The translations under genes were made by a program, and so were the position numbers. 27,900 bases of DNA. Origin: a virus. Shown piece by piece: positions 6,530-13,624 of the stretch. The DNA lies in IMG/VR virus record IMGVR_UViG_3300025904_000143, positions 1 to 27,900 of that record, one strand, 5' to 3'. Numbering within the stretch: the first letter of the stretch is position 1; each line of letters opens with the position of its first letter. The notes beneath the pieces were generated by a model. The model was not told where the DNA came from. It was given only the letters and a program-made list of their open reading frames with translations, and searched no databases.

Positions 6530-8137
6530 TTAAGGGTTAGTTAATGCAAATCCATTACTATCTAAAGTCGCTGGCGGCGTAAGGGTATAAGTTCCTTTTA
6601 CAGACACATTACCAAGCAGCCTCTTTGCTCCAGAACCATTCAATGTTAAATTCTTATAGCCAGGTGTTGGGTCAGATGGCACCTGTATATCCTGATTGCC
6701 AGCAAGTCCGTATATAAATGTATTTGCTGCCTGGTTGCAATACAACTTACCTGTCGCCATTGGCGCAGTGGCGCTTTGGTAGTTTAAATAGCCGTTATTA
6801 TTCCAAACAGAATTAGTGTTATCTCCATTTATAACACCTGTTGTCGAAAAGCCCGTACCTGAACTAATATTTGTAACGGTGATTGCACCGCTAATTAATA
6901 TTGGAGCGACAAAAGACCCTGTATTATTATCTTTCAAACTAATATTCTGATTGTTGGTGGTGAATTTTAACGTTCCTGTACCTGTATTAAAAAAGTAACA
7001 ATCTAATGCGAAACCGCCCCTAAACTCAACATTTGGATTGCCCCCGCTCCAATCTATTCCTTGGGTTCCTCCCAATCCAAATTGCCCAATAAACAATAAA
7101 TTACCAGCCCCTGTCTTTTTAAATGCCGAGCCGTCGGCACCATTACTAATATTGGTAGTGCCATTGACTATCAAATCATATATCCCGCAGTCAAAATTAG
7201 AATTGACAGTTAGATTGCCTGTTATAGTTGTGGTACCTCCTGAAGATTTTGTTCCAGGTAAGCCTGTCATTAGGTTGATGTAGCTCGTATATGGCAATGT
7301 ATAATTGCCTGTCATATTATAAGCCATAGCTGAAGTAGAGCCATGCATATAATTAAATATGCCCGTGGCCATAGGAACTGTTGTATTGTTAAGCGTTATT
7401 TTACCATCATTATTTAATGTAGATGAGGCATTGTCACCATTGATAGTACTGAAACTATTTAAATTGGAACCACCGATATTCGTAAGGGTAATTGCACCGC
7501 TAATTAATATTGGAGCATTCCAGGTTCCAGATATATTATTATTGCCAAAAAAAGTTTGGTTATTAGTCGTAAACTTAAACGTTCCTGTTCCAGTATTGAA
7601 TTTATATGAATCGTAAGCAATGCCACCTCTAAACTCAACATTTGGATTGCCCCCGCTCCAATCTATAGTACTCGTCACGCTAGTAAATTGGCCGATAAAT
7701 AACAGATTACCTGAACCTGATTTACCGAATTTACCTTGATTGGTATTACTAACTGTAGTCGTACCATTAACCGTTAAGTCATAGCCTAAACATTCGAGAT
7801 TGAAGACCGAAAGATTTCCAGAAATAGTAGTATTAGCTGTCAGATATTTATTGCCAAATCCTTGTGTCGTTAAATTTCTATAGCTTAAATTCAATACCCT
7901 TTGATCATAATACCCACCATATATAATAGTGGATGATGTGCCGCTTGAGAAACTATTGATAAAATTGTTATAGCCATTAAGCACAAGTGAAATATTGGAA
8001 TTATTAGCAGCAAAATTCACTATCCCAGTTGCTTGGAGGTCACCGTTAACCGTAATATTTATATTCGTTATACTGCTATCGAGCAATGAACCAGCAATGT
8101 AAAGATTATTTACAGTGATCCACATATCGACTATCAC
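6530..8137 (-). CDS. Repetitive beta-rich adhesin or tail-spike-like protein, 5' end out of frame
   Basis: The frame opens at a GTG (8137; first ATG at 8125) and codes about 535 residues rich in Asn, Thr, Ser and Gly, with almost no Cys or Lys, as in beta-solenoid adhesins and tail spikes. It contains two tandem copies of a roughly 200-residue unit. Shared blocks are GNLLFIGQF, DWSGGNPNVEFRGG, NTGTGT-KFTTNNQ, APILISGAIT and INGDN. The DNA period is exactly 609 bp: the same 37-bp stretch lies at 7021-7057 and 7630-7666. The true N-terminus is probably the short frame at 8146-8313, separated by a one-base loss in a G run near 8162. The gene follows a collagen-like fibre and lies in the usual fibre position. 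It is AT-rich compared with its phage neighbours. Confidence 0.75.
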   Translation of the reverse strand: MIVDMWITVNNLYIAGSLLDSSITNINITVNGDLQATGIVNFAANNSNISLVLNGYNNFINSFSSGTSSTIIYGGYYDQRVLNLSYRNLTTQGFGNKYLTANTTISGNLSVFNLECLGYDLTVNGTTTVSNTNQGKFGKSGSGNLLFIGQFTSVTSTIDWSGGNPNVEFRGGIAYDSYKFNTGTGTFKFTTNNQTFFGNNNISGTWNAPILISGAITLTNIGGSNLNSFSTINGDNASSTLNNDGKITLNNTTVPMATGIFNYMHGSTSAMAYNMTGNYTLPYTSYINLMTGLPGTKSSGGTTTITGNLTVNSNFDCGIYDLIVNGTTNISNGADGSAFKKTGAGNLLFIGQFGLGGTQGIDWSGGNPNVEFRGGFALDCYFFNTGTGTLKFTTNNQNISLKDNNTGSFVAPILISGAITVTNISSGTGFSTTGVINGDNTNSVWNNNGYLNYQSATAPMATGKLYCNQAANTFIYGLAGNQDIQVPSDPTPGYKNLTLNGSGAKRLLGNVSVKGTYTLTPPATLDSNGFALTNP

Positions 8138-8145
8138 ATTATGAT

Positions 8146-8313
8146 TTATACCAACATCATCCCCGCTTGCGGCATAGTAACGTTCCTCCTATCCAACGCA
8201 TTGCTCATCCATGTATTCGGGTCGCTCCAATTGCCATCTTTTACGCTGTACCAAACGTTTTTTCGGCGGCGCAGCATGGTGTGGTTTGGTGATGTGGATA
8301 CGGCTAATTGCAT
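8146..8313 (-). pseudogene. Detached N-terminal frame of the repetitive adhesin
   Basis: An ATG at 8313 opens a 55-codon frame containing VWYSVKDGNWSDPNTW and RRNVTMPQAG. It then meets a run of four G (plus-strand CCCC at 8161-8164) and ends out of frame. If that run had five G, the reading would continue as PQAGDDVGINHNVIVDMW, straight into the 535-codon frame. The GNWSDPNTW...PQAGDDV...HNVTVD pattern is a common opening of Bacteroidota surface adhesins. I therefore infer a single-base deletion or a sequence error. Confidence 0.7.
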
Positions 8314-8314
8314 G

Positions 8315-8738
8315 TTAGAATCCTCTTGTTTTTAATCGTACGTATAGGTCGGCGGTTAGAGCGGTTTTGTTGACCACGTAGAGGGGCACGCCGCTTTCGA
8401 TGGTGATCACGCGGTTGCCTGCCAGGTCAAGGTCGAACACTGCGGGGGCCAAAGCTGCCAGTGAGGCCAGGGCCGTGGTGCCGTTATTGCCCGAGTTTGC
8501 CGGTATGCTCACTTGCACCAGGTTATTTTCGGCGGTGGCGGTGCTGCCTATGAAGAAGTCGAGGTTGCGGGCATTGGCAGTATCGGTTCCTGAATAGAAT
8601 ATCAGTGATGACCGATGCGTTTGTATCGCCAGTAAAAAGTAATGTGGCGGTGTTTATCGCCAAGCCCGATGGCAGCTTTACGGCAATGTATGTGGATGTT
8701 TTGGTGGCGAAAACGCTTTGGTTGGAATTGTTGGTCAT
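8315..8738 (-). pseudogene. Small phage virion-type protein split by a frameshift
   Basis: Two abutting frames make one protein. The first (8523-8738) begins MTNNSNQSVFATKTSTYIAV and reads sensibly to SVITDI. It then turns into an implausible Arg/His/Gln-rich tail. Shifting frame near 8605-8610 gives FYSGTDTANARNLDFFIGST and runs into the second frame (8315-8518), ending ADLYVRLKTRGF. The joined product would be about 140 residues, soluble and beta-rich, with no signal peptide. It lies between the collagen-like fibre and the adhesin, so a small head-fibre, decoration or fibre-accessory role is plausible but unproven. There is no slippery heptamer at the junction. This looks like a mutation or sequencing error rather than programmed frameshifting. 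Confidence 0.6.
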
Positions 8739-8739
8739 G

Positions 8740-8905
8740 GGGTGGTTAATTGGTTGTAATGGTTGTTAGATTGGTTGTAATGGTTGTATTGGGTAGTAGT
8801 TTAAGTAGTTGCAATGGTTGTATTGGTTAAATCGGTTGTAAATGTTGAAATTCACCCTTCTTCAACCAATACAACTGCTACAACCAATACAACCTATCTG
8901 AATCA
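8740..8905. repeat. Short-repeat leader (GGTTGTAATGG family) with opposed arm
   Basis: GGTTGTAATGGTTGTATTGG units lie at about 8743-8845 on the plus strand, followed by the inverse theme (AACCAATACAACTGCTACAA) at about 8865-8905. The arms are complementary and could pair over about 15-20 bp at a time. The spacer lies between the collagen-like gene and the split 140-codon gene. Confidence 0.65.
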
Positions 8906-8906
8906 A

Positions 8907-9851
8907 CTAAACAATCGACTGTGCAAAATTTGCATTGAATTTATTAGCGGCTGCATTGATCAGACCGGTTATTTTGGCGCTGCTGTATACCGATGTTGTG
9001 GAAACGGTGGTGTCATCAATGGATGTGCCTGTTGCAGGGGGATCGATCCAGTGATCGTTATAGTTGGTGCCGTCAATTTTGGCTAACACTTGTCCGACTG
9101 TTCCTCCGGTGGGTACGCCTGGCCCTGCAGCTCCGGCGGGGCCAGTGTTACCTGTATCGCCTTTTGCTCCCTGCGGACCTGTCGGGCAGGTAGCTCCGGT
9201 CGGTCCGGTTGCACCATCGGCTCCTGCAATACTTATCCCGGCAGGCCATATGCCGCCGGCTTTCGGTCCAAAGAACATCAGTGTACTGGTGTTGACGTAA
9301 AAATCACCATCGGTGCCTGTTGAAAGGTTGGAAGGGTCGGTTGTCCCATTCAATATGGTTTTGCCGTCGGTGCCGTTCGTGCCGTTGGTTCCGGGTGTGC
9401 CTTGTGGTCCGGCGGGCCCGGTTTGCATGGAAAATATTTGGCTCCATATTCCGGTTGATTTCTTATAAAAAATGCCGTTGCCGGTATTGATATAGGTGTC
9501 GTTATTGTTTCCTGTTGCACTGCCGGGAAGGCCCAGGCCGTATAATATCGTGCCATCGGTTGAACCGGATGATGACGGCAGGGTATATACGACAGTCCAC
9601 ACGCCGGCTATTTTTTGCGCAAAATTGCCTGCTGAGGTATTGATAAATACGTCGCCGTTTTTGCCAACGGTGTTTTGCGGCAATGTTCCGCCGAAGGAGA
9701 TATTAGCGCCCAGGTTTAGGTTCGTGCCGATAAATCCCAGCAGGGTAGAGAAGGCGAACTGGTAGTCGGTGCCGTTATCTACCAGGATCGAGATATCCGC
9801 CGGATTGATGGAGGTGGTTATGGGAAGGTCGGTTATTTTTTTGTCGGACAT
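8907..9851 (-). CDS. Collagen-like phage tail-fibre protein
   Basis: A 314-residue protein. The N-terminus (MSDKKITDLPITTSINPADI) is the attachment-type opening seen in many phage fibre proteins. Residues about 70-140 hold two related blocks of the GDVFINTSAGNFAQKIAGVW / NDTYINTGNGIFYKKSTGIW type. Two Gly-X-Y collagen runs follow (about 144-165 and 212-245), each expected to form a trimeric rod. The second run is broken once by CPTG instead of GPTG. The C-terminus (VYSSAKITGLINAAANKF) resembles fibre tips. The protein probably forms a side or tail fibre that contacts the host surface. It is downstream of the head-tail connector gene, with a repeat nest in between. Confidence 0.85.
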   Translation of the reverse strand: MSDKKITDLPITTSINPADISILVDNGTDYQFAFSTLLGFIGTNLNLGANISFGGTLPQNTVGKNGDVFINTSAGNFAQKIAGVWTVVYTLPSSSGSTDGTILYGLGLPGSATGNNNDTYINTGNGIFYKKSTGIWSQIFSMQTGPAGPQGTPGTNGTNGTDGKTILNGTTDPSNLSTGTDGDFYVNTSTLMFFGPKAGGIWPAGISIAGADGATGPTGATCPTGPQGAKGDTGNTGPAGAAGPGVPTGGTVGQVLAKIDGTNYNDHWIDPPATGTSIDDTTVSTTSVYSSAKITGLINAAANKFNANFAQSIV

Positions 9852-9905
9852 AATGGTGTTGTTGTTTCAATTGATGTGCAGGCCGCTCAATTGCCGCTGG
9901 GCTTT

Positions 9906-9945
9906 GTTACTTTTTTCTTGATAAAAAAGTAACCAAAAAATCAAG
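9906..9945. other. Hairpin with loop complementary to downstream sequence (possible pseudoknot)
   Basis: A perfect 11-bp stem, GTTACTTTTTT (9906-9916) with AAAAAAGTAAC (9923-9933). The six-base loop CTTGAT (9917-9922) is perfectly complementary to ATCAAG at 9940-9945. That is the geometry of an H-type pseudoknot. The hairpin lies just upstream of the collagen-like gene start, within a repeat nest. Confidence 0.55.
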
Positions 9946-10430
9946 TCAATAGACGCTTGCTTCTTGCCGCACATGGCCTTTGCCCGGCAATCGACCAAAA
10001 CCACGGGCTGCAATACTTTGCCCTCCGCTAGCCAGCGGACCCGCAGGCTCTCGCTTCTGCAAAGTTTGCTAATGCCCTTTCCCGCGCACAGGCCACCATT
10101 GTTTTGGTCGATTTCGGCCGAAGCTGGTCCATTGACGGGGTAGAGGAACAATTTCATGTGAAGAGATCCAAAACATTAATAGGTAAAGCCCTGCGCACCG
10201 CATTTCGACTGAGCTCAATGTGACACCCTTTTTTTTGCTCCGATAAAAGTGCGTTGCCATGCTGAGCCTGTCGAAGCATTGGTGGGCAAAGGCTTTTCTG
10301 ATGCATTGTGTTGGTCGATTTCGGCCGAAGCCGGTCTATTGACGGGGTAGAGGATTTTGTCTGAACCAGATTTTTTTTAATTATTGAATTACCTGAATTC
10401 TGTTTATTCAATAATTCTGATAATTCGGGT
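9946..10430. repeat. Nest of intergenic repeats
   Basis: A gene-free stretch. ATCGACCAAAAC (about 9988) and GTTTTGGTCGAT (10101-10112) are inverted arms. They flank the near-palindrome TCCGCTAGCCAGCGGA at 10024-10039 and the inner pair GCAATACTTTGC / GCAAAGTTTGC. A 43-bp direct repeat starting TTGGTCGATTTCGGCCGAAG lies at 10104-10146 and again at 10311-10353. Between the copies, TTCGACTGAGCTCAATG (10204-10220) faces CATGCTGAGCCTGTCGAA (10258-10275) as an imperfect inverted repeat. Open frames across this stretch are composition artefacts. Confidence 0.75.
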
Positions 10431-11051
10431 TCAGACAATTTGATCCACGCGCAAATAATCCCCCGCATAATCATCCCCTGGATAATTAAAGCTAGTTTTA
10501 TCGACGCTGCGGATACGCGGGCCCGACTGGCGGCTGCTTTTGTTTTTGGGGTTGAATTGCCAGAGCGGGAAATCGGCTTTATGATCGCGCAGGAATTTCT
10601 CTACTTCGTTGGCGTGTGCATTGGCTACGCTTCTGTGCTGCTGTACCAGCCTGGCTACGTCCTGCGGCGACAATGGATCGGCATTGTCATGGTGTTTGAT
10701 CACCGGTCCTGAAGCGGTATAATGCACTGCATCAGCCTCGACAAAGCGGGCAAAGGTGAAGTAGACCAGCGTAGGCACCAAACCTTCATAAAGAACGATG
10801 TGACCGTAGTGGTCGAGGTATTCCGTGCCGTTCAGCAGGTCTTTGTAGGGCTGTGGGGTATTATCCTGCAAACTGCCATCGGCATTAAAGTATTGTATAA
10901 AGTCATAGTACAAAGCGTGACCCAGAAACGGTTTTAGGTCCAACTCCTGTGCTTTTTTGACGAAGACTTTAAGCCGGTCGGATTTAATATTGACCGACAG
11001 GTCCTCATAGTTTTGAAATGTGATCTGATCGATCAGGTATGGGGTGTTCAT
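10431..11051 (-). CDS. Head-tail connector-like phage structural protein
   Basis: A 206-residue soluble protein. The N-terminal two thirds are predicted helical and aromatic (VKKAQELDLKPFLGHALYYDFIQYF, GHIVLYEGLVPTLVYFTFARFVEAD). The tail is basic and disordered (KNKSSRQSGPRIRSVDKTSF). The pattern of a site for LDLKPFLG, then Y, then a helical GLVPTLVYF block recalls the DUF6712-type proteins of Bacteroidota prophages. These sit after the capsid gene and are thought to be head-completion or connector proteins (gp6-like). Family assignment is from memory and moderate. It follows the damaged capsid/portal region, consistent with a head module. It is preceded by a repeat leader and one MITE copy. 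Confidence 0.65.
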   Translation of the reverse strand: MNTPYLIDQITFQNYEDLSVNIKSDRLKVFVKKAQELDLKPFLGHALYYDFIQYFNADGSLQDNTPQPYKDLLNGTEYLDHYGHIVLYEGLVPTLVYFTFARFVEADAVHYTASGPVIKHHDNADPLSPQDVARLVQQHRSVANAHANEVEKFLRDHKADFPLWQFNPKNKSSRQSGPRIRSVDKTSFNYPGDDYAGDYLRVDQIV

Positions 11052-11052
11052 T

Positions 11053-11130
11053 GTTTTGGTTGATTGAGTTGGATTAAGTTAGATTGAGTTGGATTAAGTT
11101 GACTAAGTTGGATTGAGTTGATGGGGTTGT
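11053..11130. repeat. C-free short-repeat leader (TTGATTGAGTTGGATTAAG family)
   Basis: Tandem GATTGAGTTGGATTAAGTTG units lie immediately upstream of the connector-like gene. The stretch has no C on the plus strand apart from one position, so its mRNA is essentially G-free. The same unit occurs at 2957-3010 and 23803-23840, and inverted at 11345-11395 and 23930-23950. Confidence 0.7.
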
Positions 11131-11168
11131 AGTAGTCAGGTCAATGCATACTGCCGTGGCGTAGAGTT

Positions 11169-11302
11169 GACTCACCCGGTCATATTCCGCTAGCTAGCGG
11201 ATCGACACCCTCTATACCGCAAGCGGTAAAGAGGGAATAGATTTTTTTACCCTCTTTGCGAAGCAGAGAGGGTCGAACAGCGCAGCGCATTCGGGGTGAG
11301 TC
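11169..11302. repeat. MITE-like element, copy 1
   Basis: A 134-bp element bounded by inverted ends GACTCACCC and GGGTGAGTC. It holds two hairpins. The first pairs 11208-11220 with 11223-11235 (core TACCGC/GCGGTA), and the second pairs 11249-11259 with 11263-11273 (core TGC/GCA). The end block GGTCGAACAGCGCAGCGCAT is identical in copy 2 (24394-24526). The palindrome TCCGCTAGCTAGCGGA sits at 11186-11201 only in this copy. It lies between the connector gene and the portal-like remnant. Confidence 0.8.
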
Positions 11303-11329
11303 GACTATGCGATTGGTTGATCAGATTAG

Positions 11330-11398
11330 TTAATTCTAAAGTGGCCTAACTCAATCCAACTCAATCAACCACTTAACACAATCAACTACTCACTAATT
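11330..11398. repeat. Short-repeat spacer, inverse orientation
   Basis: AACTCAATCCAACTCAATCA, then ACCACTTAACACAATCAACT. This is the reverse complement of the repeat family at 11053-11130, so the two could pair across the intervening MITE. It runs to the 3' end of the portal-like remnant. Confidence 0.6.
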
Positions 11399-11797
11399 AA
11401 CCATCCCCTCCGCTTCCTCCTGCTTAAAGCCGTAGGCATAAACCAGGGTGGCAATTTTGTTTTGAGCGGGTATGGCCGACAGCAAGAGTTGGTTAATGCT
11501 TGCTCCGGCTTTGATGCCGGTAATATCATCGGAAATTACGGTGGGCACGGGCGTGATATTCCAGTTGCCGGATGGGTTGATATTGGTGTAAAAGTTGCCA
11601 AATATTTCGGCGAAGGTTTCCGATAGCTTCTGCCGGTCGGGTGCGGTGTTATCGTTGAACTCGCGGATGGCTTCTTTCTTTTCGCCGCCATTGCTCAGGC
11701 CGGATGATTTTTCAGCGTTGATCAGCTCTTTCGGTATCGAGAAGCCTTTGATGATACGTGCCTCAACCGATTTCTCTGTCGACTCGAACAGCATCAA
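11393..11797 (-). pseudogene. C-terminal remnant of a phage portal protein
   Basis: An open frame of about 134 codons with no convincing start; the first ATG lies at the scar. The sequence SVEARIIKGFSIPKELINAE, then EKKEAIREFND, then PDRQKLSETFAEIFGNF, has the order found at the C-terminus of dodecameric portal proteins. There, a (G)F(x)IP-LL motif is followed by an N/E-rich -A---F- helix and a final helical stretch. The last residues (IATLVYAYGFKQEEAEGMV) also fit the portal tail of Bacteroidota phages. A complete portal has about 400-500 residues, so roughly three quarters are missing. It is fused out of frame to the capsid-like fragment at 11763-11939. The portal call is from motif memory. 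Confidence 0.5.
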
Positions 11798-11939
11798 GGA
11801 TCACCTTGCGCGATTTGACGTCATTAATAACGGTCAGCAAGCCACGTTTCACCGAATCGGCTTCGAGTAAGGTGCTGGCCATAAACCCGGCGAGCGCTTC
11901 GCCGGCATAAGTATTGTTTGTAAATGTAAATTGGGGCAT
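11763..11939 (-). pseudogene. N-terminal fragment of a major-capsid-like protein
   Basis: Starting at the ATG at 11939, the first 49 residues (MPQFTFTNNTYAGEALAGFM, then LLEADSVKRGLLTVINDVKS, then RKVILDA) resemble the conserved opening of Bacteroidota phage major capsid proteins, in which TYAGE...ADS..KGL..V is typical. Complete members have about 350-400 residues. After ILDA the frame enters DNA that codes the portal-like segment in another frame and stops within nine codons (VRVDREIG). It lies directly after the ClpP-type prohead protease, the normal place of the capsid gene. The capsid therefore appears to be lost by a deletion joining it to the portal. Confidence 0.5.
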
Positions 11940-11944
11940 TTTTT

Positions 11945-12107
11945 TTAGAATGTTGTAAAGTTGTAAAGTTGGTTTTGGAGAATGTTGTAAAGTTGTAAAG
12001 TTGTAAAGTTGAAAAGTTGTAAGGTTCGGCGAGGTCAATTAGATTGTTGTGTGTTGATTTTGGTAACTTTTCAACCTTCCAACGTTTCAACTTTCCAACC
12101 TGCGCGG
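11945..12107. repeat. TTGTAAAGTTG short-repeat leader with inverse arm
   Basis: TTGTAAAGTTGTAAAGTTGG units at about 11951-12025 form a tandem array with a 10-11-bp period. The complementary theme (AACTTTTCAACCTTCCAACG) follows at about 12064-12100. It separates the prohead protease from the capsid-like fragment. On the mRNA strand the array directly upstream of the capsid start is almost free of G. Confidence 0.7.
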
Positions 12108-13298
12108 CTACCGCGCAACGGCCTTCTTCACCGCATTCTTACCCAAAGTAGTTTGCGGGGCGAAGAATGGTGCGGGTTCAGTTTTGGCTTTATTGCTGCG
12201 GCGGGAGTTTTCGGGGGCGAAGTCGGAGTGGATCTCGTTCTTTATTTCATCGCGGGTTTTGTTCAGGCGCTCATTTGCAGCGTCGAGGGCGGCTTTGGCT
12301 TCGGTTAATAGTGCGTTTTGTGCATGCAATTTTGCCTTGATGGATAGCACACGGTTTTGTACGTCGGTGCGTTTTCTGGGACTGATCAGAATATCGTCCG
12401 GGATGCCGCTGTCATCGTCATCATCCGCATCAGGATCATCCGACGAGGTTATGGATGCTATTTTCCCGCCTTTTACGGCCAACTTTTTACCGGACGACGT
12501 GGTGTAAGAGTCGGCTGCTGCCGGGGTAAGCATGTCTTCATCCTCGTATACTTCAGTGCCTTCGTCCAGTTCGCCGGTGTGGTGCAATGTGCCTTTGTCG
12601 GTAATAGTTTGTTTGTTGACTACCTTCCTGAAGAAGTTCATAATCTTATCTAAAACGGATGTGGTTTTTTCGATAAGGTCCTTGTTTTCGATGTTCATGT
12701 TTGTATTTGTGTTTAAGATTTTGTTGATGCATCGTTGATAGATAGCAGGCGCTGTGCTGGCATAGTCTTTTATGATTGCGCTATTGCTGATGGGCCGGGT
12801 GTAATCTTCAACCTGATCGATAAAGCCGAGGTCGAGCGCCTGGTCGGCGGTCATCCAGGTGACGGAGTTGATCAGACTGTTTATCGTCACACCGTCCAAC
12901 CCGGTTTTGTCCATGTAGATCTGCGCCAGGCGCGATTGAACCACATTCAGCATCTGCACATCTTTCAATAACTCATCAGCATTGCCACCCGAGCCAATCA
13001 TTGGCTTGTGGATCATGAGCAGGGCATACTTGCTCATCGCCACCACCTGGCCGCCCATCGCCACTATGGAAGCAGCAGAGGCGGCCAGTGCATCTATATA
13101 GGTTGTAACTTTTCCGGGGTATTTCTTCAGCAGATCGTAAATGGCAATAGCATCAAAAGCGCTGCCGCCAACCGAGCTGATGTGGACTTCTACATCCTGT
13201 CCGGCGGCATTTTGCAACTCGGACTGGATATAGCTTGATGATAACGTTCCTGAACCGATGTTGTCGGTTTCGGTGTCGTAGAGGTAGATTTTGGGCAT
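12108..13298 (-). CDS. ClpP-type prohead protease with scaffold-like C-terminus
   Basis: A 396-residue protein. Residues 1-170 are a ClpP/S14-type serine protease domain. GGSAFDAIAIYDLL (about 44-57) is followed by the nucleophile motif DALAASAASIVAMGG (Ser74 probable) and the His box LLMIHKP (His97). The third catalytic residue is not obvious. The closing block TWMTADQALDLGFID (about 147-161) is characteristic of head-maturation proteases. Residues about 200-396 are helical and low complexity, with an acidic patch (DDPDADDDDDSG) and a long helix (NRVLSIKAKLHAQNALLTEA), fitting an internal scaffold. Such proteins assemble and process the procapsid. The next gene in order should be the capsid, and only a fragment of one is present. 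Confidence 0.9.
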   Translation of the reverse strand: MPKIYLYDTETDNIGSGTLSSSYIQSELQNAAGQDVEVHISSVGGSAFDAIAIYDLLKKYPGKVTTYIDALAASAASIVAMGGQVVAMSKYALLMIHKPMIGSGGNADELLKDVQMLNVVQSRLAQIYMDKTGLDGVTINSLINSVTWMTADQALDLGFIDQVEDYTRPISNSAIIKDYASTAPAIYQRCINKILNTNTNMNIENKDLIEKTTSVLDKIMNFFRKVVNKQTITDKGTLHHTGELDEGTEVYEDEDMLTPAAADSYTTSSGKKLAVKGGKIASITSSDDPDADDDDDSGIPDDILISPRKRTDVQNRVLSIKAKLHAQNALLTEAKAALDAANERLNKTRDEIKNEIHSDFAPENSRRSNKAKTEPAPFFAPQTTLGKNAVKKAVAR

Positions 13299-13345
13299 TT
13301 AAGTTGTGAGTGTTGAGTTGTGAGTATTGAGTGTGTTTGAGTCAG
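13299..13345. repeat. GTGAGTGTTGAG short-repeat leader
   Basis: TTGTGAGTGTTGAGTTGTGA and similar units directly upstream of the prohead protease start, with no C. The related inverse motif CACTAAATCACTAAATCACT lies at 13512-13535. Confidence 0.55.
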
Positions 13346-13349
13346 AATA

Positions 13350-13427
13350 TTATTCGAGTTCTGATTCTCTCCAGTAATAAATCAGGACCGCTGTTAGGTA
13401 GATGATGATTGCTATGCTGATTGGCAT
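13350..13427 (-). CDS. Possible 25-residue membrane peptide
   Basis: A short frame, ATG at 13427 to TAA at 13350, coding MPISIAIIIYLTAVLIYYWR followed by ESELE. One uninterrupted hydrophobic helix (about residues 4-19) is followed by a charged tail, as in small inner-membrane peptides. It precedes the prohead protease on the same strand. Length alone does not exclude chance. I see no clear promoter or ribosome signal. Confidence 0.3.
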   Translation of the reverse strand: MPISIAIIIYLTAVLIYYWRESELE

Positions 13428-13570
13428 ATTGTCTGAACTATGATTGTATTGATTTTTTGAATTACTATGATTTTGATGGATGAATAGTCAAATATTGGTC
13501 GTCATTAGCATTCACTAAATCACTAAATCACTAATTATACTTCCAAAGATCGGGATAATGGTTTATTGAT

Positions 13571-13608
13571 GTGGTGACAGGGTTTTGTCAGTGTTATTTG
13601 TAGATTTG
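13571..13608 (+). promoter_or_regulatory. Operator-like inverted repeat and -7-like element for the small membrane gene
   Basis: TGACA-GGGTTT-TGTCA (13575-13590) matches the core and spacing of the perfect inverted repeat at 3252-3275. A Bacteroidota -7-type element TAGATTTG lies at 13601-13608, 16 bases before the ATG at 13625. No TTTG sits at the ideal -33 spacing, since the TTTG inside the palindrome is only 13 bases away. The assignment is tentative. Confidence 0.35.
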
Positions 13609-13624
13609 AGAAAACCTTGTTATA

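Noticed and set aside
8740-8905. Regularly spaced repeats that might be a CRISPR array
   Set aside because: The units are degenerate 10-20-bp tandem words with no constant 20-40-bp repeat and no unique spacers; no cas gene is nearby.
9064-9323. Plus-strand Gly/Pro/Ala-rich frames opposite the collagen-like gene
   Set aside because: These are the reverse-strand readings of the Gly-X-Y codons; the minus-strand frame is long, has a phage fibre opening and continues on both sides.
6530-9851. Possible diversity-generating retroelement targeting the fibre/adhesin genes
   Set aside because: No reverse transcriptase is present in the window, and the 609-bp units differ at all bases rather than at template adenines.
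10069-10474. Several open frames (63-106 codons) between the fibre and connector genes
   Set aside because: They cover known repeat sequence, are rich in Arg, Cys and Ser, lack domains and overlap one another; I treat them as shadows of the repeat nest.
10431-11051. Reading the 206-residue protein as the missing portal or capsid
   Set aside because: It is far too short and its pattern resembles connector-type proteins; portal- and capsid-like segments are found separately at 11393-11939.
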